Origin: Pantoea cypripedii
Lineage (GTDB): Bacteria > Pseudomonadota > Gammaproteobacteria > Enterobacterales > Enterobacteriaceae
NCBI RefSeq assembly: GCF_002095535.1
Contig: NZ_MLJI01000001.1
Location: 1,973,832-2,037,831 of the forward strand
Length of the DNA stretch: 64,000 bases
Direction of reading: 5' to 3'
In this document: piece by piece, positions 1 through 7,816 of the stretch
Layout of the letters: every line of letters starts with the position of its first letter
Position numbering within the stretch: the first letter of the stretch is position 1
The notes under the pieces: model-generated
What the model saw: the letters and a program-made list of their open reading frames with translations, nothing else
The model's database searches: none
What the model was told of the DNA's origin: nothing
Translations under genes and position numbers: made by a program

Positions 1-1307
1 CGAAGTAATACATATCCTGCGGGTCCTCGTAATATCCAGGAATCAAGCTCCAATTTGGCATCATTTGCAGCCTGAGAATTATTCAATGTTAGCGCATAGG
101 TTGTCACGGTTGCTGCGGTATCAATGTCAAGAAGGTTACCTCTTGCTTTGAATGTTCTCAGGTCACGAAGCTCACCGAGAGCAACAGCGACAGAACCCTT
201 ATACCTGATTTCACAATTGTGCATTTCTCTATCCTGGCGGTCATAGAACAGAATTGTTCTGCCAGAGACTGATTCATAGATGCAACCACGCTGAATAATT
301 TTTGCTGAACCAGATGCGTTACTGGTTCGACTTCGGTGGCAGAAAAGTGAGTTTCCTGAAGTATCAAGGACGCGAACCCTGTTCCTCTCAAATATAAGGG
401 AACCATCCTGAATAAGATCCAGGCCTCCATATATCATTTCACCAGCGGCGTCAGTTAAGGCATTTGAGACTGCCGTCCCGGACCTGTCATTTGCCGTTGA
501 GTATCGGTCAACATTGTTATTGGCGAAAACAATGTTCCCCATAGTGATTGCCGCCGCAACCAAATCTGACTCGCTCCCTGTTGCGAAAATAGCAAGCTCA
601 CCATTTCGGCAGTTGGTTACATAATTGTTATAGACAAAACAATTTCTTCCACCTTCAATATCTATTCCTACATCAGCGCAATGAGATACGTAATTGTCAT
701 GGATGAAAATTTTCTGACCTACAGCACCCCAAATTCCACCACCGTTGTTAAGAGAGGGGTGCGAAACTTTAGTGATGATATTCGATGATATTTCGATGTT
801 GGTGGCTAGCCACCACATGATCCCATGACGAACGCCTTCAATATAATTATTCTGAGCTTTGCAATTTGAACACTTATAAAATTTAACAGGGATTCCTGAT
901 GTATTCAGGAACTGACAGTTGAGCACTTCGGCTCCTGTTTTTCCTGTAGGGATAAGAACACCAGCCCCATTGTAGAATATTTCTCTTACCCCATTGAAAA
1001 TAATGGAACTAATTTTGCTATTGCTCCCAGCTACAAGGCAATGTGACTCTGACCCGGTGATTGTTGTGCCTGTCACATCTGCTGTTAGGGTAATTTCACA
1101 ACCATTAATTGCCCTGAGACTGGCGTTGTCTGCAAGGATGCCTTCACCAGAAATACCAATTGAAACATCAAGAACTTTACTTCGAGGCTCCTGGCAAAAT
1201 AGCTTCCATTTTTCCGTCTCATCACCGATGCCTGTGAAGCCATAATCAGAAGCATATAGCTCTATTGAATTAACAAAATCCTTTGCAATCGTTACTTCAA
1301 CACTCAT
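1..1307 (-). CDS. Right-handed beta-helix (phage tailspike-like) protein, 3' end outside the window
   Basis: The reverse strand stays open from an ATG at 1307 to the left edge, giving at least 435 residues. A GGGGG-rich ribosome binding site lies just before the ATG. The protein is full of short Asn/Gly/Ile/Val turns (NNYIEG, SSNIITKV, HDNYVSH, YNNYVTN, ANNNVDRY), the pattern of parallel beta-helix (pectate-lyase-like) repeats found in phage tailspikes and polysaccharide lyases. No signal peptide and no obvious particle-binding head domain are seen at the N-terminus. The gene is preceded by a promoter with two LexA boxes, so it is probably SOS-induced. Fold call is from repeat pattern only; substrate is unknown. 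A tailspike or depolymerase from a prophage is most likely. Confidence 0.6.
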   Translation of the reverse strand, partial: MSVEVTIAKDFVNSIELYASDYGFTGIGDETEKWKLFCQEPRSKVLDVSIGISGEGILADNASLRAINGCEITLTADVTGTTITGSESHCLVAGSNSKISSIIFNGVREIFYNGAGVLIPTGKTGAEVLNCQFLNTSGIPVKFYKCSNCKAQNNYIEGVRHGIMWWLATNIEISSNIITKVSHPSLNNGGGIWGAVGQKIFIHDNYVSHCADVGIDIEGGRNCFVYNNYVTNCRNGELAIFATGSESDLVAAAITMGNIVFANNNVDRYSTANDRSGTAVSNALTDAAGEMIYGGLDLIQDGSLIFERNRVRVLDTSGNSLFCHRSRTSNASGSAKIIQRGCIYESVSGRTILFYDRQDREMHNCEIRYKGSVAVALGELRDLRTFKARGNLLDIDTAATVTTYALTLNNSQAANDAKLELDSWILRGPAGYVLL

Positions 1308-1325
1308 GCTTCCCCCTGGAATGTG

Positions 1326-1376
1326 AACTGTATGGATGTACAGCTAAGTTATATACTGTAAATTTATACAGTTCAA
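1326..1376 (-). promoter_or_regulatory. SOS promoter with two LexA boxes upstream of the beta-helix gene
   Basis: Two sites match the LexA CTG-N10-CAG rule: CTGTATGGATGTACAG at 1328-1343 and CTGTAAATTTATACAG at 1356-1371. On the reverse strand TTGAAC (1371-1376) and TATAAC (1348-1353) are 17 bp apart, a good sigma70 promoter. The second box fills its spacer and the first covers the expected start of transcription near 1341. I could not find an equally good promoter pointing the other way. Tandem LexA boxes are known from tightly repressed SOS genes such as colicins. Confidence 0.8.
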
Positions 1377-1394
1377 TATGCAGAGGTGAAAATC

Positions 1395-1574
1395 ATGGAC
1401 CTCCTGCGCCAGTTAAGTGACTACTTCGGGTGACGCATCGACCTGAACGAGATAATGAATGCCCGCTATGAAGGCACAATCACGGTGGAGACTGTTGGCG
1501 GTCGGGTAGTGGTGGACACATCAATCAGATCGGGGCAGGTCCGACGATATAATGTAGGTACCCCATTGCCGTGA
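1395..1574 (+). pseudogene. Small ORF interrupted by an in-frame TGA
   Basis: From ATG 1395 (AGAGGTG ribosome binding site at 1382-1388) the frame reads 12 codons, meets TGA at 1431-1433, then stays open for 46 more codons to TGA 1572-1574. The part after the stop (RIDLNEIMNARYEG, ITVETVGGRVVV) looks like real protein with good codon use, so a point mutation in a 59-residue gene is the simplest reading. Family not recognised. It lies divergent to the beta-helix gene just beyond the LexA boxes. Confidence 0.4.
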
Positions 1575-1605
1575 AATTCAATCAAACCGCTATTGTGCAT
1601 TTTTG

Positions 1606-1654
1606 CGATGATTTACTATGCAGGAAAGCTGTAAATTATCTTTGTAAATCATCG
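1606..1654. repeat. Inverted repeat, possible phage-type operator
   Basis: CGATGATTTAC (1606-1616) is the exact reverse complement of GTAAATCATCG (1644-1654). A third similar half-site, GTAAATTATC, begins near 1631 between them. Three related half-sites in the 265-bp gene-free stretch before the 113-aa gene suggest an operator for a local repressor. No repressor gene is visible in the window. A possible promoter, TTGCAG-N18-TATGCT, starts near 1697. Confidence 0.45.
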
Positions 1655-1839
1655 TACTATCTGACTTTCACAACCATCCGGATTGCGCACTAAAGCTTTG
1701 CAGGGATGCAAAGAGTTGTTGTATGCTCTGCGTTACCAGATTGGTGACACTTCATACAATTCCACTCTGTGACTTCACTGTCTGGTTGGTTTTTTTGACT
1801 CTTTATTGTGACCCCTTGAGCCGTGATCGGGAGGTTTGG

Positions 1840-2181
1840 ATGACAACTTTAGCGCGACGCTCTGTGCAAACGATTAAAAATCGCACGCAGTACGTTGACT
1901 CATTTATCGATTCTGAAACTTCAAATGAATTCACTGTGCTTCGTTTAAGTGAGCGCCAGTCCCCTCAGCGTCAACTTTTTATCGTTACACTGAATGACAC
2001 TCAGGCTGATGGTGAAGTTATTCCATTCGCTGAAATTGCCACGTCATCAACGAACAAACTCCGCTATGTCGTAAAACCTTCAGAACAGTATCCGCAACTG
2101 GCGGACGCTCATCTTCTCGACATGATAGAGACAGTTATTACAATCTTTATGAATAAACATTGGAATAATAATATTCACTAA
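1840..2181 (+). CDS. Unknown 113-aa protein of the prophage/island region
   Basis: I do not recognise this protein. The start chosen is ATG 1840, preceded by GGGAGG; an upstream in-frame extension to 1723 is Cys- and Leu-rich, lacks a ribosome binding site and looks non-coding. The product is soluble and mixed alpha/beta, with a basic N-terminus (ARRSVQTIKNR) and no membrane segment. The stop is 13 bases before the ATG of the next gene, so the two are probably co-transcribed. Both are AT-rich relative to the core genes to the right, which fits recent acquisition. Confidence 0.6.
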   Translation: MTTLARRSVQTIKNRTQYVDSFIDSETSNEFTVLRLSERQSPQRQLFIVTLNDTQADGEVIPFAEIATSSTNKLRYVVKPSEQYPQLADAHLLDMIETVITIFMNKHWNNNIH

Positions 2182-2194
2182 TAGGTTCGCAGAT

Positions 2195-2911
2195 ATGCCC
2201 CCAGACCTGATTGGTAACTACAATAAAGATATTCACATCGAGTTGGATGGCATAAAAAGTCATCTGGAAACGAATTATCTATTTACTCGTGAAGGTGGTC
2301 TTTTCCGGGTTGATGAATATGTTCTAAATGGTGGGGCATATCATTACTACCTGGATATTTATTCAATAGGCTGCTCTGAACCTGATTTTTATCTCGACTT
2401 CGGCACGGACCTTGATGATCAGGGAATGCGGCACGATGATATCGTTGAAAATCTTTTGTCTCTTAATATGGAAGATGAGCGACGTACCAAAAAAATCGGT
2501 CGGGTTGCTTATAAGGATATGTTACTACAGGATAATGGTTTCGTGCTTTCTGCCAAACAGATAAAAAGTGTTGTCATTGACGAAGATTACCGCGCAGCTG
2601 GCCTGGCAAGGAATATATACAAAACGTTGACGATGAAGCATGAATATATTGTTTGTGATAATACACAAAGTATCTCCGGCGGATCGTTATGGGCGAGCAG
2701 TATCTTAACTATTGGCGAAGTCAGAATTTATGATACGCGCCTGAATGCTTTTGTTGATGTGCTTGCCAAAGAGGGAAAGGCTATTGGAGGATTGATTCCC
2801 TGGAGTTGCCAGACGCTCACTGCACAACAAATCGTGGAGTGGGGGCGTTCTTTTAATCCAGACTCCTGCCATCATATCGTTAATGTGCTTAATAAAGATG
2901 CACTCTATTGA
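2195..2911 (+). CDS. Unknown 238-aa protein with a weak GNAT-like motif
   Basis: The middle of the protein (about residues 125-165) reads VVIDEDYRAAGLARNIYKTL. This resembles the beta-strand plus R/Q-x-x-G-x-G/A acetyl-CoA loop and following helix of GNAT acetyltransferases. The flanking parts match nothing I know. No signal peptide or membrane segment is seen. It follows the 113-aa gene closely, and a terminator lies 76 bases downstream. A phage-borne acetyltransferase-like protein is possible. An acetyltransferase toxin with a small upstream partner is another idea, but the partner lacks a recognisable antitoxin DNA-binding motif. Confidence 0.5.
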   Translation: MPPDLIGNYNKDIHIELDGIKSHLETNYLFTREGGLFRVDEYVLNGGAYHYYLDIYSIGCSEPDFYLDFGTDLDDQGMRHDDIVENLLSLNMEDERRTKKIGRVAYKDMLLQDNGFVLSAKQIKSVVIDEDYRAAGLARNIYKTLTMKHEYIVCDNTQSISGGSLWASSILTIGEVRIYDTRLNAFVDVLAKEGKAIGGLIPWSCQTLTAQQIVEWGRSFNPDSCHHIVNVLNKDALY

Positions 2912-2986
2912 TAAAAAACCACCACCCGGTTTTTCCTTCTCTTTGGGATTATTTTGAATAAGTTACGAGACTTATTAATAATTACT

Positions 2987-3008
2987 GACCCGCGATGCGG
3001 GTTTTTTT
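2987..3008 (+). terminator. Rho-independent terminator
   Basis: ACCCGC, loop GAT, GCGGGT, followed by a run of seven T. It ends the two-gene unit and marks the change from AT-rich island DNA to core-like sequence. Confidence 0.8.
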
Positions 3009-3157
3009 ATGCCCTTGTAACGCAATTTCTATAGCATGACGGGTTATTGCCAACGCTCAGGTTTAAAAATGTTTTTTCACCGCACCTCTGGCCTGGCTGT
3101 GCAGCTGAATTCCTGTCAGGCTAGCGTTTTTGTCCGAAACCATAGAAGGGAATGAAG

Positions 3158-4021
3158 ATGAGTCAGCAACCCGTAGTCGCGGTATTGGGGCTGGGCGCAA
3201 TGGGCCATGCCTTTGCCGCTAACCTGTTGAAGAAAGGCTTTGTGGTGCAGGGCTGGAACCGCACACGCGCCCGTGGCGAAGATTTAGTGTCTGCCGGACT
3301 GCTCCTGAGTGACAGCGCCGTCCAGGCGGTGGACGGGGCGGACGTGGTGATTGCCATGCTGTCTGACGGTGAGACGACGCTCCAGGTCATCAGTGAAGCG
3401 CAAGGTGCGTTCAATCAGGGTGCCACGCTGTGCCAGATGGGCACCATTGGGGTAGAGGCGACCGATGCGCTGATTGCGCAGCTGGCAGAAGCGCGTCCGG
3501 ATATGGTGTTTATCGATGCGCCGGTTTCCGGCACCAAAGCGCCAGCGGAAAACGCGCAGATTCTGGTGATGGCGAGCGGTGATCAGAGCAAAGCCCAGGC
3601 GGCAGAACAGGTGTTTGCGGCGATTGGCAAGGGCACCCAATGGTTAGGTGCTGCCGGGGCCAGCTCACGCATGAAGCTGGTGGTTAACAGCTGGCTGATT
3701 GGTCTGATGCAGAGCCTGGCGGAAAGTACCCGTCTGGCAGAGCAGTTCGGTTTCAGCACCGACGACCTGTGGAAAGTGCTGGACGGCGGTCCGCTGGCCG
3801 CACCTTACGCCAAAATGAAACTCGGTATGATCGCCAGCGGCGACTTCACTCCGCAAATGCATCTGATCTGGGCGTTGAAAGATGCGCGTCTGGCGCTGGA
3901 TGCCGCCGGTGAGGCAAAACTGCCCGCGCTGGAGAACATCGTGGATGTCTGGCAGCAGGCGGTGGACGCCGGTTATGGCGAACAGGATCTGGCAGCGGTT
4001 TATCAGTTCCTGAAGCCGTAA
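3158..4021 (+). CDS. NAD(P)-dependent oxidoreductase, 3-hydroxyisobutyrate dehydrogenase family
   Basis: The 287-aa protein starts with a Rossmann fold (VAVLGLGAMGHAFAANLLKKG, GxGxMG at residues 9-14). It then carries the family substrate loop (FIDAPVSGTKAPAENAQILVMASG) and the helical C-terminal domain with the catalytic lysine region (RMKLVVNSW). These are hallmarks of the beta-hydroxyacid dehydrogenase family (GarR, GlxR, MmsB and related imine reductases). ATG 3158 is chosen over ATG 3152 because GAAGGG lies 7 bases before it. The AraC gene starts 5 bases after the stop, so the pair may be one unit. Substrate cannot be assigned. Confidence 0.85.
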   Translation: MSQQPVVAVLGLGAMGHAFAANLLKKGFVVQGWNRTRARGEDLVSAGLLLSDSAVQAVDGADVVIAMLSDGETTLQVISEAQGAFNQGATLCQMGTIGVEATDALIAQLAEARPDMVFIDAPVSGTKAPAENAQILVMASGDQSKAQAAEQVFAAIGKGTQWLGAAGASSRMKLVVNSWLIGLMQSLAESTRLAEQFGFSTDDLWKVLDGGPLAAPYAKMKLGMIASGDFTPQMHLIWALKDARLALDAAGEAKLPALENIVDVWQQAVDAGYGEQDLAAVYQFLKP

Positions 4022-4025
4022 TGCG

Positions 4026-4808
4026 ATGACGGCGGTGCTGAACTTCGACTTCACCAGCCGTCCGCTGGTGCCCTATGCCCATGATTATGCCCACGGCGAT
4101 GCAGAGCCGTGGCATTACCATGACTGCGCCCAGCTGATCCACACCCTGAGCGGCGTGGTGAAAGTGGAGACACAGCACGGCAACTGGATTGTGCCGCCCA
4201 GTCGCGGTGTCTGGTTGCCCGCCGGTACGCGGCATGCGTTGCAGATTGTGGGTCAGGTGGCGGCGCGCACGTTGTTTATCGATCCGCTGGCAAGAGCCGA
4301 CCTGCCTGCCAGCTGCCAGGTGGTGCAGATCTCGCCGTTGCTACGTGAACTGATTGTCAGCGCGATTGCCTTGCCTGCAAGTTACTCAGCGGGCAGCCGT
4401 GCCGAGCGGATCTACGAACTGATTCTGGATGAAATCCGGGTGATGGATGTGCTGCCGTTCGGTTTCCCCTGGCCGGAAAGCGCCCGGCTTCTGGCGTTGT
4501 GCCAGCAGATCCAGCAACAACCCGGCGAAAATTGGACGCTGGTACGGGCCGCGGCAGAACTGTGTGTGGCGGAGCGCACCCTGGCGCGCCACTTCAGTCG
4601 CGAAACCGGTTTGCAGTTCAGCGACTGGGTGCGACGGGTGCGCATCAGTGTCGCTTTAACCCGCCTGGCGCAGGGCGACACGGTGCTGGCGGTGGCGCTG
4701 GACCTCGGTTATGACAGCCCCGACGCCTTCAGCGCGATGTTTCGCCGTCTGCTCGGGGTTACGCCAGCGAACTACTTTCCAGCGGCAGAAAAGCGTGGGC
4801 GGCGTTAA
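4026..4808 (+). CDS. AraC family regulator with N-terminal cupin
   Basis: The 260-aa protein has an N-terminal cupin (HYHDCAQLIHTLSG, then PPSRGVWLPAGTRH) and a C-terminal AraC double helix-turn-helix (about residues 160-255; AAAELCVAERTLARHF and ALDLGYDSPDAFSAMFRR). This layout matches AraC cupin regulators such as NimR. It sits 5 bases after the oxidoreductase, which it may control. Its last 50 bases overlap the 3' end of leuA on the other strand, an unusually deep convergent overlap. No strong ribosome binding site precedes the ATG, so translation may depend on the gene before it. Confidence 0.88.
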   Translation: MTAVLNFDFTSRPLVPYAHDYAHGDAEPWHYHDCAQLIHTLSGVVKVETQHGNWIVPPSRGVWLPAGTRHALQIVGQVAARTLFIDPLARADLPASCQVVQISPLLRELIVSAIALPASYSAGSRAERIYELILDEIRVMDVLPFGFPWPESARLLALCQQIQQQPGENWTLVRAAAELCVAERTLARHFSRETGLQFSDWVRRVRISVALTRLAQGDTVLAVALDLGYDSPDAFSAMFRRLLGVTPANYFPAAEKRGRR

Positions 4809-6444
4809 GCAGCGCCTGTAACGAGGCGCGCGCCACGTCATTGTCGATACCCACACCCCAGGCGCGCTCGCCACGACTATTCACACAACTGAGGTAGGTG
4901 ACGGAGCGACTGTCACTGCGTTTGCCCAGGGTGTGTTCATGATAATCCTCAATACTCAGCGTCAGGCCATAGCGCTGGCGTAAGGCGGTGACCGCTGCGG
5001 ACAGCAACCCGTTGCCTTTGCCTTCCAGACTGACCTGCTGTGTCCCTTGCTGCAGCCGGGCTTTCAGGCGCGTTTCCCCTTTCTCATCGCTATGACTTTC
5101 TGCTTCCAGCAATCGTCGCGCTGGTTGCGTCAGGCCGTAGTGTTCGCAAAACAGTTGCCACAACGCGTGGTGGGTCATCTCCTGACCATGCGCATCGGTC
5201 TGCTGCTGCACGATGCGGCTGAAGTCCTGTTGCAGGCCGCGCGGCAATTGCAGGCCGTGGTTCTGCTCCAGCAGCCAGGCGGCACCGCCTTTGCCGGATT
5301 GGCTGTTAACGCGGATCACTGCTTCATAGCTGCAACCGATATCCGCCGGATCGAGCGGCAGATACGGCATTTGCCAGATTGTTTCTTCACGTTCAGCACG
5401 CTCGGCAAACCCTTTGCGAATCGCATCCTGATGCGAGCCGGAGAACGCGGTAAACACCAGCTCACCGGCATAAGGGTGGCGTGGATGCACCGGCAACTGG
5501 TTACAGCGCGTCACCACTTCCAGCACTTGCTGGATATCGCTGAAATCGAGCTGCGGGGCCACTCCCTGGGTATAGAGATTCAGCGCCAGCGTGACGATGT
5601 CCACGTTACCGGTGCGTTCACCGTTACCGAACAGGCAGCCTTCAACCCGATTGGCACCGGCCAGCAAAGCCAGCTCGGCGCAGGCGATGCCGGTGCCGCG
5701 ATCGTTATGCGGATGCACGCTGATGCTCACCTGCGCGCGCTGGCTGAAGTGGCGGCAGAAATATTCAATCTGGTCGGCATAGACATTCGGCGTATTCACT
5801 TCAACGGTCGCGGGCAGGTTGATGATCATCGGGCGTTGCGCACCAGGTTGCCAGATGGCCGCCACCGCTTCACAAATCTCCAGCGCGAATTCCGGTTCGG
5901 TAAAGCAGAAGGTTTCCGGCGAATACTGGAAGGTCCATGCGGTGTCCGGCTGGCTTTCACAGCGGGCGCGGATCTGGCGTGCACCGGCGCAGGCCAGTTC
6001 AATAATCTCCGCTTTGCTCTGGCGAAACACGCGCTCACGAAACAGCGGGGCGGTGGCGTTGTACAGATGGACGATGGCACGCGGTGCGCCGCGCAGCGCG
6101 GCAAACGTCCGGTCGATCAGATCGGCGCGTGCCTGGGTCAGTACCTGAATCGCGACATCGTCAGGGATGTGGCGCTGTTCAATCAGCAGGCGCACAAAGT
6201 CGAAGTCAGTTTGCGAGGCGGCAGGAAAGGCCACTTCAATCTCTTTAAATCCGCAGCGCACCAGCAGTTGCCAGAACTCCAGTTTGCGTGCGCTGTCCAT
6301 CGGCGTCGCCAGGGCCTGATTGCCGTCGCGCAGATCAGTGGAAAGCCAGCGCGGTGCCTGGGTCAACTGGCGTGATGGCCACTGGCGTTCCGGCAGGTCA
6401 ATCACCGGGTAAGGACGATATTTTTCAGCGGGTTGGGTAAGCAT
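4759..6444 (-). CDS. leuA: 2-isopropylmalate synthase, long type
   Basis: LeuA condenses acetyl-CoA with 2-oxoisovalerate, the first step of leucine synthesis in the cytoplasm. The 561-aa protein carries the synthase signature LRDGNQA early (STDLRDGNQALATPMD), the HxH metal motif (SVHPHNDRGTG) and the GNGERTGNVD motif. A C-terminal LeuA allosteric domain is likely (GNGLLSAAVTALRQRYG, VTYLSCVNSRGERAWGVG). The N-terminus (KYRPYPVIDLPERQWPS) is that of the longer LeuA form known from actinobacteria, not the about 520-aa E. coli form. AAGGAG precedes ATG 6444. No leuBCD follows, and I see no leucine-codon leader peptide in the 130 bases upstream. Confidence 0.9.
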   Translation of the reverse strand: MLTQPAEKYRPYPVIDLPERQWPSRQLTQAPRWLSTDLRDGNQALATPMDSARKLEFWQLLVRCGFKEIEVAFPAASQTDFDFVRLLIEQRHIPDDVAIQVLTQARADLIDRTFAALRGAPRAIVHLYNATAPLFRERVFRQSKAEIIELACAGARQIRARCESQPDTAWTFQYSPETFCFTEPEFALEICEAVAAIWQPGAQRPMIINLPATVEVNTPNVYADQIEYFCRHFSQRAQVSISVHPHNDRGTGIACAELALLAGANRVEGCLFGNGERTGNVDIVTLALNLYTQGVAPQLDFSDIQQVLEVVTRCNQLPVHPRHPYAGELVFTAFSGSHQDAIRKGFAERAEREETIWQMPYLPLDPADIGCSYEAVIRVNSQSGKGGAAWLLEQNHGLQLPRGLQQDFSRIVQQQTDAHGQEMTHHALWQLFCEHYGLTQPARRLLEAESHSDEKGETRLKARLQQGTQQVSLEGKGNGLLSAAVTALRQRYGLTLSIEDYHEHTLGKRSDSRSVTYLSCVNSRGERAWGVGIDNDVARASLQALLNAAHAFLPLESSSLA

Positions 6445-6574
6445 AGGGGTTCTCCTTAGGGTCTGCTGTCAGTCTCGCTGAAGTCATCCCGCTGCGGCTC
6501 GCCCATTGCTGACAACCACCCGTGCAAAACTGACAATTAAGACGCCACAGCCACCCCGCTTATGCACCACCTGT

Positions 6575-7222
6575 TTATAATTTAGAACTGAACAAAATCG
6601 GACCGGTCGGTAGGCCGGTTGGCGACCCGCCTTTTGGCTCAAGACTGATGGCTATCGAAGCATTATTCAATGGATTCAAGCCGTTTAAAGCAAAGTCACT
6701 GGTGGCCTCGCTGTTCACTAAGCCCAGCGACACAGGTGCTTTGCCTGCCGGGATTAGCCAGAGCTGCAGGCTTCGGTCGGGTTCGACGTTAACCTGGCCG
6801 AGTGGAAAGAGGCTGATCCTGTCCTGGTGACTGTTGGTGCTCACAACCCATTGTCCGGTACGCTGGGCATTATCCAGCACCGTTAGCGGCGTCAGGGCGG
6901 GTTCTCTGTAGAGGTAAGCTGAGACCAGTACCGCAATGGAAATACCCGCAGCAGCAAGCCAGGGAAGGAAACGCCTCTGCGGTGTAACCTTGTTTCTGGC
7001 AGGAAGGGCAAGGGAAATTCTCTTCCATATGACGTCAGGCGGTTTGACAGGGATAAGATGGTTATCCATCCCGGCCAGCAGAGACTCCCATCGGAATACA
7101 CGCTCAGCCAGTTGAGCTTCATTCAACATCCTTCGCTGAAAGCGGATTCTGGCGCCCCCTTGCAATGTCCCCAGCGCATATTCTGCCGCCAGTGATTCAT
7201 CAAGTTTGTCTCGTTCGCTCAT
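6575..7222 (-). CDS. Anti-sigma factor, RskA/anti-sigma-K type, membrane-anchored
   Basis: The 215-aa protein starts at ATG 7222, which overlaps the stop of the sigma gene as ATGA, so the two are translationally coupled. The N-terminal part (about residues 1-80; EYALGTLQGGARIRFQRRM) resembles the cytoplasmic sigma-binding region of anti-sigma-K proteins. One membrane helix follows (FLPWLAAAGISIAVLVSAYLY split by the usual positive flank), then a periplasmic domain (QLWLIPAGKAPVSLGLV) typical of RskA. It should hold the sigma factor at the membrane until a signal releases it. No zinc-binding HxxxCxxC motif is seen, as expected for the RskA type. Confidence 0.85.
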   Translation of the reverse strand: MSERDKLDESLAAEYALGTLQGGARIRFQRRMLNEAQLAERVFRWESLLAGMDNHLIPVKPPDVIWKRISLALPARNKVTPQRRFLPWLAAAGISIAVLVSAYLYREPALTPLTVLDNAQRTGQWVVSTNSHQDRISLFPLGQVNVEPDRSLQLWLIPAGKAPVSLGLVNSEATSDFALNGLNPLNNASIAISLEPKGGSPTGLPTGPILFSSKL

Positions 7223-7773
7223 AACCCAACGCACTCCCGAAGGTGTTCCATGCCGCGACGAATCCAGCTTTTTACCGATCCGACAGGCTGCTGTAGCCAG
7301 TCGGCGATATCCGTATGCGACATGCCCTGATAATAGGCGAGTGATATGCTCTGACGCTGCTCACTGCTTAAATGTTTCAGGCAATGATGTAGCCGCGCAA
7401 CCCGCTCGGCATCCTGATTATCCTGATGTTCAGCAACCGCTGGCGTTATCTGATCTTCAACATATTCTTCGTCCGCACGGAACTGCCGGACATATCCACT
7501 TCGCAGCCAGTCAATACAGCGGTTGCGAACGATGTGCGTCATCCATGTCAGCGGCGAACTCAGGGTGCTATTAAAAGATGCCGCATTGTTCCAGACGGTG
7601 ATAAAGCAGTCATGCAGGACTTCTTCTGCCCAGGGACGGTGGCGCAGCATACGCAGTGCAATCGCGAACAGATGTGGTGAGGTGAGTCGGTAGAGCTGTT
7701 CAAAGGCAGAGCGGTCGCCATCCGCAACCGCCCTGAGTAACGTTTTTTGCTGCTCAGCCTGAATTGAATCCAT
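7219..7773 (-). CDS. ECF RNA polymerase sigma factor, SigK-like
   Basis: The protein has region 2 (SAFEQLYRLTSPHLFAIALR and AEEVLHDCFITVWNNA, then LTWMTHIVRNRCIDWLR) and region 4 (LSSEQRQSISLAYYQGMSHTDIADWL with helix-turn-helix VGSVKSWIRRGMEHLR). Together these make a typical ECF sigma of about 184 aa. ATG 7773 is preceded by GGAAAG; an in-frame GTG at 7794 is the alternative start. It lies 43 bases after the FAS1 gene and overlaps the anti-sigma gene by four bases, so all three form one operon. It probably drives its own operon. Confidence 0.88.
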   Translation of the reverse strand: MDSIQAEQQKTLLRAVADGDRSAFEQLYRLTSPHLFAIALRMLRHRPWAEEVLHDCFITVWNNAASFNSTLSSPLTWMTHIVRNRCIDWLRSGYVRQFRADEEYVEDQITPAVAEHQDNQDAERVARLHHCLKHLSSEQRQSISLAYYQGMSHTDIADWLQQPVGSVKSWIRRGMEHLRECVGL

Positions 7774-7816
7774 ATTCTTTCCGGATGGTTTCACTTCCCG
7801 TTCGGAGTATAGACAA

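Noticed and set aside
1299..1307. N-terminus MSVEVTIAK of the beta-helix protein resembles the start of DinI (MRIEVTIAK)
   Set aside because: Similarity ends after nine residues and the rest is beta-helix, so shared ancestry with DinI is not supported, although the SOS link is curious.
1840..2911. Toxin-antitoxin pair of the TacAT (GNAT) type
   Set aside because: The 113-aa upstream protein has no ribbon-helix-helix or similar antitoxin motif and the GNAT motif is weak; only listed as a possibility.
5047..6375. 442-aa open frame opposite leuA
   Set aside because: It mirrors a well-supported leuA and has Arg/His/Gln-rich, low-complexity residues typical of antisense reading of GC-rich genes.
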